64,000 nt of DNA from Wyeomyia smithii (Eukaryota > Arthropoda > Insecta > Diptera > Culicidae): positions 159,953,495 to 160,017,494 of the forward strand of contig NC_073694.1 of NCBI RefSeq assembly GCF_029784165.1. The letters run 5' to 3'. The translations under genes and the position numbers were made by a program. Each line of letters begins with the position of its first letter. Positions within the stretch are counted from its first letter, which is position 1. The notes below the pieces were generated by a model that ran no database searches, was not told where the DNA came from, and saw only the letters and a list, made by a program, of their open reading frames with translations. Positions 32,901-44,188 of the stretch are shown here, piece by piece.

Positions 32901-34347
32901 TTTAAGATCGAGACAATTCAACAGGTCAATCCTACCGGGTTGCGCGCTATCGGTAGTACCGATCTTTTCCCTAACAGGAAAGTTCTTGTAACACGATGTG
33001 CCATGCTGCCGAACAATAAGCTAATAAGGAAGACTCATCAATTAACATCTGCTGTGTCAGCTTATTCATTACAGCAAATCATGAAATCGTTTTGTTGCCC
33101 AGTATTTCATGTAAACATCATTTTAATTACATATTTCCTCTCATTAAGCGGCATGCCGTGCAATACCGTTATTCACAGCCTCATTACATTATGCTTTGGT
33201 TTGTTTCGTGTCGGAGAAGTTATGTTAACCACGCATAATATCGCTATTAATTGAAAATTCTTATGTTCTACAAGATTTGCATTGATTAAAATCCACATCA
33301 ATTAATCAATTATGAATACAGCATTTTAAAAGCCATTGGTAAACATTACTAACGCTAGCTTTCGGCATCAGAGTGCTACGTCATCTCTTGATCGTGAAGC
33401 AACTCGCTTTGATTTCCCTAACTAATTATTATTCAGCTTCCTCATCGAATTCTCTAGCAGCACGATAAATATCGCATGCAATAAAACAAATTAGATAAAA
33501 AATGTGTCGGTAAATTAATAACCGCCCTGTAAAGCTCCGAATGCACCTCTAATGGCTTTGGGGGAAATAAGCTGTGTACGGACTACGGAGAACTTGTCAC
33601 TAGAGCCATAATCGTAATTAAGAAACGGTTCTGATCTTGATATCGAAGCAAGGGAACAATAAATCAATCATTCTTCTAAGATAGCACGCATCATTGCGGA
33701 GAAGGTGTGCTGTCTTACGTAATTACCCTTCAATCCCTGTCAAACCTCAATATGTCTGACAAATGCGCAACGGAAGCGTCTAACACGGAGCAGCTTTTTG
33801 TGCGTGTGGCCGCCGGTTTGCACCGTAATCCACACGTGTCCCACCTGTTGGGGTGCTTGGTGCGATTTTTTGAGTCAGGTCGCGATTTCGTTTTCATTGA
33901 AGCCATCAGCTGCGCCCCAGTGCCGGTGGGTTTCTTTGTCAGGCAGCGCGAATTATTCATGATGAACTTGGGCCATGCTTCGGTGCATTTCAATGCTGAC
34001 GGCGCGGGACCACCAATAGAAACCTCAGGCCAACCTACAATAGGTGTTGGCCTGGTTTTGCTTCATTTGAGAACGAAAAGTTCTCTCACACTCAATTTAA
34101 ACATGTACCCATCAAGTGGAATTGCATTTTTAGTTATTGGTTGTACTGAAGAATATAACCGGCAAGGGTTTTTTTTTGGGAAATAATATTTCGACCCGAG
34201 GCTCCATCTTCCGTATTTGTTTTATTATCCACAATTCAAGATTCCTTCGTTTATTAGTGCTTATTTCAGTGTCACTAGGTATGATAATCAATTTAACATC
34301 AAAAGGAGAAATCTAGAAAATCTATAACGAGCGTCTTAGCAGAGTGA
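32901..34347. other. stretch with one GC-richer ORF, unassigned
   Basis: 33707-34186 is open for 159 codons on the plus strand and 33730-33993 for 87 codons on the minus strand, in a GC-richer patch. Neither translation (plus: FVRQRELFMMNLGHASVHF; minus: RCLTKKPTGTGAQLMASMKT) matches a family I know. Splice sites were not obvious. It may be a TE fragment or an old exon. Confidence 0.25.
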
Positions 34348-34617
34348 TTGAGATCAATCAAAGAAATAGTTCTCGGTTTCCGTTATACTCTACTAAATTT
34401 TTTGGAAATAAATATTGAAATTCAGTCCGCAAATATATATTTCGACTGTGACGTACAGTCTTCCTCAGTGCTTATGTGGACCAGTCCACATAAGCACTGA
34501 GGAAGACTGTACGTCACAGTCGAAATATATATTTGCGGACTGAATTTCAATATTTATTTCCAAAAAATTTAGTAGAGTATAACGAAAACCGATAACTATT
34601 TCTTTGATTGATATCAA
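34348..34617. repeat. 270-bp near-perfect palindrome
   Basis: Two arms of 134 bp pair around a 2-base centre at 34482-34483 (gtggac ca gtccac) with very few mismatches; gag/ata near the outer ends is one. The inner arm holds CTGAGGA (34497-34503), a 6-bp-stem hairpin (gactgt/acagtc), then GAAA (34522-34525). See the findings for the hammerhead comparison. ORFs are absent. Confidence 0.9.
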
Positions 34618-37035
34618 ATGGAGAATAAAATAACACTATGTAATCTTACATGGGGATAGAATATATCCTAATTTACTTACTTGAGGGACGATATTGATGT
34701 TTGAAAGTGAAACCTGAGTGTCTTCATATTTTTTAAAGAATAGCATGTTTTAAACAGTAAATTCAGATTCAAAATATAATCATTGTGTTGCGTTATAGCA
34801 CAAAAAATAAGGAAAAGCTCTGCGAGCGTATATTATTTCAATTGAAAATATGATATTTACGCAGAATGGAAATTTCATCATCAACGGTCGTTGTATCAGA
34901 AATTTAGATCAATCCCAACAAACAATTTTGTTGAATAACGGATTTTTAAGCTATAGTTAAGCCGAAACCCATTTTTAATAGCTTAATAATCTGTGAATTA
35001 ACAAAACTGTTTCACATTTCTTTTTCAAACTATATATATGAAAATAAACAGCAAAAGGCATTCAGCAATAACGATGAGAAATCGCAAAGAATGGATCAAA
35101 AATAAATTTGAAACGTATGCTGAGACTTTCAAATAAATCAATCAATGTTCGGAAGCGGTAAAAAACGCTTGTTCTTGAGGTTCCCTTTTCAACGGTTACC
35201 TATCTAACAGTGTACCTTGCCCAGGTTGGTCGCGTGCCGAATGTCAATACCGGCAGTATGCAGCCTACCTACCGTCGTCAGCTAATGTGAAGAAATAAAC
35301 ATTAGTCATGACTTGAGGTTGCCTTTTCTGTCGTGGTCATTTAACATTTCAAATCAAAGCGATTGACCTTACCGTAGGTGGTTGTGAAGCAGTGCACGTA
35401 GTGTTGGTACTTGACAAGAAGCGCGCGAACTATTTATGTTTAAAATATATCATTACCCCTTCGTGCAGAGTAGTTTACTGTCATCTGTTAGCCAGATCAT
35501 TTCTGCTTTTTGAGCTCTGATATTAATTAGCTCTACTGAAGGTGTAATAAGCGTTCGGAATAAAAAGAATTAATTAAACTTGTCGCAAATTGGACATAAT
35601 TAGTGTAATACACATTTCGCACTAGCTGTGAGCGGTTCTATTCTGCTTGTTGGACTTCCACCGATCGAATATTTCTAATTCCTGCATTGCCATATGCAGC
35701 AGCGGACCGTCACCTACGAAACAGTAACTATTATAAGTTCATGTTGAAAACTTCCCCACAAAGATTGATACGGGGACTTGTAACGATTGCTTTAAAGCTA
35801 GAAATCAAAGCTTTCAGAGAGGCAAGGTTAGATGCTGACATTTGGCAATAATTGAATTGGTTACTCTGCTCATGGAAACTGTCAAACCACTTGCCATTAC
35901 GAATGATTGTTGTGACACTAATTGATACAAATGCAGGTTGTCGACTCTCATAACGATAGTAACACCCGGTCCACCGTGTTATAAATAGTTCCTTGCAAAC
36001 TAAACCAATTATAAGTGCATTTTATGACCAGTTCCCAGTGATTTCAATAAACGATAACTACTGTAACGTGCCGTCGCCAAGAACCTTAGAATGATTCACC
36101 TGATTTTGCCGATTGATTGTTGTGTTCTCTTCGAGATGCAACTTTCATATCGAGACATGATTAATGTAAGCGAGAAACGTGTTTTCGTGAGGAGATTCTA
36201 GTTTCAGACGTTTGTTCGGTTCGTTCCAGTTATCTTTGTGCCTTATGGATCGTGTTCTATCTGGATTCGTTTTCCCAGTGGAATTTCCAATTCATCCTCA
36301 CGGTTTGTTTGGACAAGATTGTCAAACCATTGAGCATGAATGAGTGATCAATATTAACGTACAATGAATGTTACTTCAACGTGCTTAAATTGAACTGTAA
36401 ATATTTGCTTGTTCAAGCGCTCATATGGGAATCTTGTTACTTATTGAACACTCAACCTTAGTAAACAATGGCTCAGAAGTAATTACTGCCTCCGTGGGGT
36501 CCATAAAAGTGAATCGATTACCGAGCACTTACTTCACTTCCGCAGATAATTTGACGAACGGAAGCGTGTCGCCAAGCAAGCTCGCAGCCTTCAAATTGGA
36601 AACCTTTGTAATAGAGGCAGAGAAACAGATAGAGAGAGAGAGAGAGAGCGAGTCGATCAAAAGAAACAAAACCACCACCGGCATGGCAGCGCCATCAGCA
36701 CCACATAACCAGTGTAAAAACACAGATCACGGATCGGAGCGATACATTTCACGATCAAGATCAGCGCAAATTTTCGCACCTGTTTGCCCCGCGCACAAGT
36801 GGTTGGCTGCACAAGAGGGCCGGAACGGATTTCCGTTGCAATCGAGGTGGCAAGGTTATGCCAGACACCAAAGAGACAAGCCTGAAAATCTTTCAGATGT
36901 TATATTTTACCAACCAGACAGATGTTTATTCGCGTTGTCTCGTGAAGTCATGTCATCGCACGCAATGTCGACAATTCGGGTTGCGGTTGCGCTACTGGAA
37001 TGTTGGATTTAATTTTGTGCGGATAATTAGTGTCA
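34618..37035. other. 2.4 kb without a supported gene
   Basis: The 195-codon plus-strand frame at 36425-37012 contains a GA microsatellite (36634-36652, read as EREREREsE) and otherwise a low-information translation, so it is not called a gene. Nothing else was recognised. Confidence 0.4.
36634..36652 (+). repeat. GA microsatellite
   Basis: About nine GA units in a purine-rich tract. Confidence 0.85.
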
Positions 37036-37277
37036 GGCGTCGTACACAAATTACGTAACGCATAAAGGGGGGGAGGGGGGTAAGGTTTGCGTTACTTATC
37101 GTTATATAGGGGAGAGAAGAGGTAGAAGAGACATTGAAAAATTTTGAAGGGGGTCAGGTTGTTCAGAGTTACATTATTTTCAGGGGAGGGGGAGTCATAT
37201 CGAACGTTACTTATCGTTACATAGGGGGGAGGGGGTGTGAAATCTAGATTTTTAATTCGTAATTTGTGTACGACGCC
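37036..37277. mobile_element. MITE with ggcgtcgtacacaaatta TIR
   Basis: Left GGCGTCGTACACAAATTACG and the inverse at the right form TIRs of about 20 bp. The interior has G-rich runs and three 'gcgttacttatcgttac'-like direct repeats (37090, 37205). The TSD is not clear. A related 'attacgtaacgc' string recurs at 44832. Confidence 0.75.
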
Positions 37278-38379
37278 TTACACGCATTTTGTTTGGTGTT
37301 TCTCATATTAACCGAAAAGAGAATTTTACACGTGATGTCGTCAGTCGAGCACTACCCTTGAACGAAGCATATTTCTGGTGTTTGATTGCTCCATTCAAAA
37401 TATTTACTTTCAGCCATGATCGTATTTAACGATGAAAATTACTAGAATGAACTTATTTTCGAGCGAAGCAACAACTTGTAATACATTTCGAAGGGTAATT
37501 TGAAATCAAATTGCGTGCATTGCAAATAATAGTTTAAAAATGTTATACTTTTATTAATTTAAACAATTTCTCGCAGTTTACAATTGTTGGCGACTCCCCC
37601 CCAAAAAAAATTATTTCATCTCGAAACCTTTTTCAATGTATCATTACACGGTTTCGATTAGAAAAGTTTTGTTTTGTAAATTCGTAAAGTCAACTTCCAG
37701 GAATGTTTTTGAATAAGGTTTAAAATGCTTGTGTTTTTTTTGAAATTTATCAACTGTCAGGATACTATTTTTCGGACAGATAGACATTGACAAAAATTGG
37801 TAGAAAATTTAAAGATTGTTGAAAAAAATTTTTTTGTATAAAAGATTTTTAGGATATGAAAAGGAATCGTCGGAATTCTTATTGCTGGAAAAAATGAATT
37901 CATTTTATCTAGAAAAAGGTATTTAATTTAAATCATTTTGACAATTTTCCACATTCCACGCTCAGACGAATCCTGCTGGTTTTTGCTAACATAGTTTTTG
38001 GTTGGTAAATGCTTGAGCTGAGCCGTACTAGTTGGCATAACATAGATCCCAGTATAGTCATTTCCGATCAAGAAACATTATTTGCTATCATATATTTTGC
38101 ACCTGCTACGAAATCACGACTATCTAATAATGGCCGCTTGCATTATTTTCACTAGTTATTTTGATAGCAGCAATGAAAAATTCCTCTTCTGGTAACAAAT
38201 TTGTTACACAAAAAGCAATAAGCTTTATCTTGAGTCAAGTAACAACACATACTGACGTGTATTTCGAACATGTTACTACTTTCTTCCATCTCCATTTCAT
38301 CCGGTGTACGTGTATTAGTTTGTTCTTCGTACGCATACGAAACAAATATATGACAAGATCGGCCCGGTTTATCTTTTTT
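37278..38379. other. gene-less AT-rich stretch
   Basis: No supported features before the SINE TSD at 38380. Confidence 0.45.
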
Positions 38380-38388
38380 TCTGCTATA

Positions 38389-38594
38389 GCAGAGCAAAGC
38401 CTTGATGCTACATTCCGTTTCGGAACTTGACTTTCTGTTTTATTATACACAGACTTCGCAACCAACTGTTAAGCCTACAGGACAATTGCGGGGCTAGCGC
38501 TACGATTCTATTGACACTAACAGTTTCTCCCGAGCCGAGACTCAAACCTACGACAACTTGCTTGTTAGGCTAGCATCGTACCTTGACACCAGCC
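38389..38594 (-). mobile_element. tRNA-derived SINE, full-length
   Basis: A 9-bp TSD, tctgctata, lies at 38380-38388 and 38595-38603, which fixes the ends of a 206-bp element on the minus strand. The head is tRNA-like (minus: ggtacgatgctagcctaac, box-B-like ggtttgagtct). The tail is 'gtcaagttccgaaacggaa' then 'gtagcatcaaggctttgc'. It is the reference for the truncated copies at 7677-7842 and 2453-2492. Feilai-like is my best guess for the family. Confidence 0.88.
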
Positions 38595-38689
38595 TCTGCT
38601 ATAAAGTACGCAAATGTAAATGATTTTAATGTCTTCATATGCATTTTTAAATGACAGCACTATCTCTGTAGTTACGCATGTGATTCTTG

Positions 38690-39187
38690 AATATCTGCAA
38701 ATGCGGATGCGGTTATGTGCGCCCTGATGCGGATTAGGATGTCAATTTTCATGCGTATGTTCCGCATTTACGGATGCGGATGCGGATATCCGTAGCATCC
38801 CTTATGTTTTTTTGAGCGAGGCCCTTCTCAATGCAAAAGTTATTTAAGCGAATCGCAAATTTATTTTTTATTTTTTCTCAACATCCGCATGGTGTGATGC
38901 GGATGCGGCTGCTCCGCATTTGCGGATGCGGAAGCGGATATCTGTAACTTCCCTAATCGGTAACATCCTTGGGGTGTTTTATTTCGCTCATTTCGCATGA
39001 TATGTCGCACTCCATTGCAAAAATTATTGAAGCGGGCAGCAAAAACACACAAAAAAATTGCCACAACATTCTATAAAGCGATTTTATTTTTGGATATCCG
39101 GATGATGCGAATATGGATGCAGATGTCAATTTTCATGCAGATGTTCCGTATTTACGGATGCGGATGCGAATATCCGTAACATCCCTA
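38690..39187. repeat. gcggatgcgg-rich repeat complex
   Basis: 'gcggatgcgg' and variants recur more than ten times in three blocks. Each block ends in a similar terminus: atatccgtagcatccct (about 38805), atatctgtaacttccct (about 38955) and atatccgtaacatccct (about 39187). These look like right ends of related hAT-type MITEs (agggatgttacggatat inverted), lying one after another. The opposite ends were not identified. Confidence 0.6.
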
Positions 39188-40143
39188 CTCTATACCGCTT
39201 TAGAAAGAAACATAAACATTTACTTCCTTGAAAACACACAATTCGTCACAAAAAAAAATTGTTTTAAACTCGTTTTATAATACTTAACTCGTACCAATCT
39301 AGAAACCCATATTCGCATCTCTGGGCACTCTGGTCATAGGGTATAACAACTTTTCATTTCCAAATAAACAGTAAATTCGGCCTGACGGAAGTAAATACAT
39401 TTATGTCCTTTTACGCGGGAATATGTTTAAATCCCGGGAAATATTCTTCGCATTCAAAACTATTGATAATTAATTTTGAAGTACAGACTCTTTCTAAACT
39501 AGCGCATTAGTTGAGGAATGGATTGTTTCAGACCGGCGCACTTTATTTGTTATTCATTTCATTGTCACACGACAAAATAAGGAGTTTGTATCCTTGATGA
39601 AATTTTTGCAAAGCATTAATTTGACTTCTAGCGAACTGCTCTAAGAAATCTAAAGAATCTGATTGGATTCTTCAAATGGTTATAGGTGGCCAAGAATGTA
39701 AGAAAGGTTCGAGTTCGAAAGCAGTCACAATGCACAAGGATACACTCACTATCCAGGAACAACTTGAATACGCTATCAAGGAACAATCAGAATCAGAATC
39801 CAGTACCACCTTAATTTATTCAGTTACCTGCGTAAAAAATCTTTATGAGAAAGTGATGCTTTTCGAAATCTCCAAAAAATGTCATAGAGCCTAATATCTA
39901 AAAAACTGACAGTGAACGGGTTTTTTTTTTTGACTCAGCCAACATGAAATGCTCATCTCTAAACGAAGAAAGAGTCTTAATATTTCTACGTTCTTAAAGC
40001 CATAAATTTAAGAAAAATTGATTTTTTAAATAAACAGTTTTTTTTTTATTTTTGACCACAAAGCGTTTGCTTTTATTTCCTAGGATCTCGTGATTTACAA
40101 TTAAATTTTTCCCGAATCCCGGGCAGCTAGAGGCCGTCGGGAA
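39188..40143. other. gene-less AT-rich stretch
   Basis: No supported gene. The ORF at 39676-39894 has no family signal. Confidence 0.4.
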
Positions 40144-40188
40144 ATGGTCGCTCTAATGTTTGCGGTAAAAAACATGGACAAAAATTGC

Positions 40189-40245
40189 ACTGACGAAACT
40201 ACCCATGCAGCATCAATCATAGTAACCTATAAGTCAGCAGAAAAA
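40189..40245. repeat. 59-bp dispersed repeat, copy B
   Basis: Matches 20747-20805. It lies in a small plus-strand open frame (40144-40347) where it reads TDETTHAASIIVTYKSAEK, but the other copy is not open, so coding use is doubtful. Confidence 0.6.
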
Positions 40246-40271
40246 GCCAGCTCTTTCAGTCGAACTCTAAC

Positions 40272-40539
40272 TAGGAGTGGGCGAAACGGCTCTTTTGCAA
40301 GAGCGGCTCTGAACCGCTCACTCACCGTTCTGAACCGACTCATATGAGCGGCTCATGGTTCGTAACGATTCACGAGCGTTGACACTTCGTGTTTTCTCGG
40401 TGAACTTCGGGTTCGCGCGAACTCATCAGTTCTGCTGCGCTCAAAAAACCGTGGCTCTTTTTCGTGAGCCGTTCGTTCTTTCGCTCTTTTCTAAGAACCG
40501 GTTCATATGAACGGCTCGTGAGCCGTTCGCCCTTCCCTA
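40272..40539. mobile_element. hAT MITE (268 bp), gagcggctc-rich
   Basis: The ends are TAGGAGTGGGCGAAACGGC and, inverted, TAGGGAAGGGCGAACGGC. A perfect 8-bp TSD, actctaac, is at 40264-40271 and 40540-40547. Many copies of 'gagcggctc' or 'gagccgttc' fill the interior. Confidence 0.9.
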
Positions 40540-40879
40540 ACTCTAACCGTGATGGCGGAAACAGTGGAACTTCTCCGTTCAGAGCGTGCGCGTTCAAAGA
40601 ACGGTACCAGGTCGCGTCAAAAACGGATATCATCACCGGATACGCCTGTTCCGGCATCTAAAATATCTTGGCACTATTGGACAACAAAACATCGAAAGAA
40701 AGCCTTATATTTTTCAAAAATTTCTAATTAACTATTTCCCCTGTTAGTACCCGTTTCAATCGTCAATTCCATATTTACTGCTTGAAATAAAAATAAAAAT
40801 AGCTTGACTTGCATAATAGTCATTAAAAATAAGAAAGGTAAATGAGGAGTTCTGCGAGTATCTTGTGTAAACGTATGTG

Positions 40880-41450
40880 TCATCCCACAACACGAAATTG
40901 AGGTCGTCGTCACGGATATCAATGCACAAGTCGGACGGGAGTGATTCTTTCCTCCCGTTAATGGTAGAGAAAGCCTCCATTCTAGCATCAACGGCAATGG
41001 CTTGAGGCTAGTGAACTTCGCTGCGGCCAGGAGGATTGCAATCTATAGCATCTATTTTGCATGTCGAAACATTCGAAAACACACCTGAAGACACCCCAGT
41101 AAAAAGGCCTGCTTCCTAATTGACCACTATCTGAACCGGGAAGCTAGAATTACCGAAAAGAGGCTTCACTCCCCCCCCCCACCCCAAAAAAAAAAACGTG
41201 AACACTGCGGATACGTTCTCGAGGAAGTGCTTCACCTGCTGAACGGTATGGAGAGTAGGAGAGTCGTCGAGGTGAACAGCAGAGAAATCAGGGAGGATGG
41301 ATAAGTTGTGGATTACAACCTTGGACGAGGTTAAACAAGCTTGCAAAAAGTTGAAAAACTATATAGCCGATGGAAAGAAACTTTTTAAAGCCGGGAGCAA
41401 GCGGCTGTATATTGCAATTTACCAGATTATCGTGAGTTTATGGTCTTAGG
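40880..41450 (+). pseudogene. RTE-type LINE fragment (EN and start of RT)
   Basis: The plus strand reads DINAQVGRE (40917), then after a shift NGRESLHSSINGNGLRLVNF and AAARRIAIYSIYFACRNIRKHT, and LIDHYL (about 41127). This matches the second half of an APE endonuclease of RTE/JAM1-type LINEs ('GDfNAkvGrE ... NGnRLv.Fa....l.i.sT.F...k..Tw'). At 41320-41440 it reads EVKQACKKLKN, KAGSKRLY and AIYQIIVSLW, the entry to the RT domain. The last SDH of the endonuclease and all RT catalytic blocks are missing. JAM1 as nearest relative is from memory. Confidence 0.7.
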
Positions 41451-41778
41451 AAAAATTACCTACGGACTAGTTAAAAGGACTCATGTGCCCTATGAAACTG
41501 AGTTGTGCGCCCCCTGATGGTTATTGTTAGTGTGCGTCGCAGTAGGCCTTCGATCGTTAATGAGGCAGGGCCATCGGTTCTCGCGCACGACAGACCGAAT
41601 ATTACAAGAATAACATTCGTGCTTCGAAGGAATGGTCACTGTCATTCGTTTGGCGATGTCCTTTTGTTTTCTTATCTGCCTAGGTAGTCAATTCTCTGTT
41701 GAGAAATTTTATTGCAAAATTAATGATATAGGGTAAATTCACGCAAAATTTTCAATCAATACGTTTTGTGCGGTTGAA

Positions 41779-42084
41779 TTTTAAATGAATCTTTGAATGA
41801 GGCTTGTAAATGGTGATGGTTGAATAATTTTGCCCTGCAGTAATCGTCTTCTTTCACGAAGATTGCGGAAGTTACTAAGGGTATCAAACGTTTTCAGCAG
41901 TGGTTTTTTCCGGCACGTTTTCTACAGCAAACTTATGCAAAAGGCTGCCGCAGAAAACCACTGTCAAAGATTTCCAGATAACCTAAGTAACTTCCGTAAT
42001 CTCCGCAAAAGAAACCGATTACCGCAGTGAAAAATTATTCTACTATCAACATTTACAAGCCTCATTGAAAGATTCTTTTAAATT
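41779..42084. mobile_element. 306-bp foldback MITE
   Basis: The left arm (41779-about 41926) and right arm (about 41942-42084) are inverted copies: 'gaatgaggcttgtaaatg' outside, 'cagtggtttt' inside, with a loop of about 16 bp. Several mismatches suggest moderate age. TSDs were not identified. The ORF at 41830-42030 is a product of the symmetry. Confidence 0.8.
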
Positions 42085-44077
42085 GTAACCACTAGAAACG
42101 GGTTGATTGGTCATTTGGCGTAGATTTACTCAATTTTCAGGTTGAGCGTTTTACGTGAGCTATAAGCAGCGGTTTCAAACTACATCTCGAGGGACTCGAA
42201 TCACCCTGTAACAAAACTTCGCTACACATCACATATATCACGTACACCCCCCACGGCAGAATACCATGGTTTTCCTGTTTAATCATCCTTGATTCTTAAT
42301 TTTTAATACAATTACCGATGCATGAGTTATAGCTGCCGGGTGACTTCCAACGAACTCAATAAAACGGCGTTTACGTCTAGGTAGTGCGTCAATTCATTCC
42401 CATAACGGGACCCCAAAGGAAAAACGAAATCAGCCGCGGCGCGAACGTGCAGCCCGCTAATCAAGAGCAATCACAACACCGTGCACGCAGAACACGTTTC
42501 GCGAGGGATAAACTTCCAGAGGTTGTGGAACACTTTACGGCCGAGTTCTGTCATTTGCGATTCCACAGAATAAATACTATCGCTCCAGATCAGCGCAGTC
42601 AAATGTATCGATGTCCTCCTCTGCCACTGCGCGTATTGTGTGTCTGTGCTTATATAGTATGTATTCATCACCGAACGCGGAGAAGCTCTACTAAATCAAC
42701 AGCCAACAGCAGTGCCGTTCTGAGAGATGGAATCAACGCAGGTCAGAAGTCGATATCAGTTAAGCAACTAACTAGCTGTGTTTGCACTCAGGGAAAAGGT
42801 TCTGTAACTTTTTTTTCTGTTCAATTTGCATTGAAAAAAAATTGAATAAATACTGAATTTCATGTGGCTAACCAACAGACGACTTTCTTAAGAATTTCGA
42901 TTGTTGTTGTTTTTTCATCTGAGTGCCTTCCTCGTACATGTATATACCAATGAATTATTAATGACCAGTTCGCGCCGTAATGCTGGATGCTTCCATTATG
43001 CGTGACCAGTTGTTATCTAGTTTGAAATATTCCGCTGGTTGCGCAATTCACCTGGACAACCAAACTATCTACTTCGCGAATGCTCGAAGAATTGTAGTTT
43101 TGATCTTACTTATTATTTTTGAACCAGATTGCTTTTCGATGCTTACCAGTTTGAATTATATAAAGCGGGAAGCGATTGGATCACGTCGTTTTTGCTGAAT
43201 CACTTCCTGTTGGTGGGTAAGCCGGTGATTTTCCTGCTTCAAAGGACCTCAACCAATTAAAAACAAAAATGCAGCCACAGAAACCCCCGCACTGTAACAA
43301 ACAACAACCACTCCGAATATCACAACTTGCTTTGCTTTGTCTGACACTCAATAACGAAATCGATGTTTGCCGTGCTGACTCCTTGGGGGATGGGGAATTC
43401 ACCGCACGTCCGTACACATTCGCGATCGTCACTTTAATGATCCCGTCGCTGAGCGCACTCGGGTGTAGAATTTTTCCCAAGCGCAGGCCCCAATGATTGG
43501 CGAAGATGATCACACAATCGGTGTGATAGTGCGCGAAAGTTGTGTGCTGGAACCTTTTTTTGAATGACTTCATTTCAGGCAGGCAGGGCCGGCCGCTAGC
43601 TTCAAATGCAGCTGTTTACAGGTTAGCGATTAAAAGTCAGGCGAACTTCGCCAACACCGCGAAGGTGTGTGATCGTATCGCGGTGAGTGCGGAAATTGGA
43701 TGGTGCAATTTTGATGCTATTGTGCATCATTGCTAGCATCGCTACGCAGTTATGTCCCGCCTGGAGCTTCGAAGTATGTATCACCAAACAAAAAATTTTT
43801 CGCCGTTGCGCGGTGGAATCTTAATTGCACCGGCGCACAGTGGCGGCTTTTCGAACAGAAGTCGGACAAAATCCAAAATGTGATTGAATCCATGTCTTGG
43901 TCTCCGTACAAAAACACGGTATAGAACAAAACAGTTAGTACCTCCCAATATTTGATCATTTTCGAAAAATCATAATCTAATAATGATCTATTTTTAAACT
44001 TCACAACCTTAATGAGTGTTCGGTTTTTCTGTTGTTTGATATTATATTTTAATCTAGCGGTGTTTTGACCATTCTAT
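42085..44077. other. GC-richer stretch with unassigned ORFs
   Basis: Frames at 42384-42845 (plus, 153 codons), 43181-43573 (minus, 130 codons) and 43750-44004 (minus) lie in DNA less AT-rich than the rest. None has a recognisable domain. A TATA-like 'cttatatagt' at about 42650 lies in the first of these. It could be a promoter or 5' region of a host gene, but nothing confirms this. Confidence 0.25.
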
Positions 44078-44188
44078 TTTTGTCTGGGCCAACGTTATCA
44101 GGGCGAAAACAATTACGAAAAACTGTTGTAATTGTTTTTGCCCTGAAGACGAGGAAATATATCTTCGAAACGTTGGCCCAGACAAAAA
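44078..44188. repeat. 111-bp hairpin with hammerhead-like core
   Basis: The outer stem 'ttgtctgggccaacg' pairs with its inverse at 44171-44186. The inner stem 'gggcgaaaacaattac' pairs with 'gtaattgtttttgccc' around gaaaaact. On the right, 'CTGAAGA' (44143-44149), a 5-bp stem (gagga/tcttc) and 'GAAAC' (44167-44171) follow the order of a hammerhead core. See findings. Confidence 0.8.

Noticed and set aside
34497..34525. Canonical type III hammerhead using the inner stem as stem I
   Set aside because: Between the outer and inner stems lies the inverse of the core rather than a U-H cleavage site; only the type I folding with short stem III is possible.
36425..37012. 195-codon ORF, the second longest plus-strand frame
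   Set aside because: Contains a GA microsatellite and no domain; no start context or splice sites. Kept as unsupported.
42640..42680. Promoter with TATA box (cttatatagt)
   Set aside because: Single AT-rich motif in a window with many; no transcript evidence or downstream gene.
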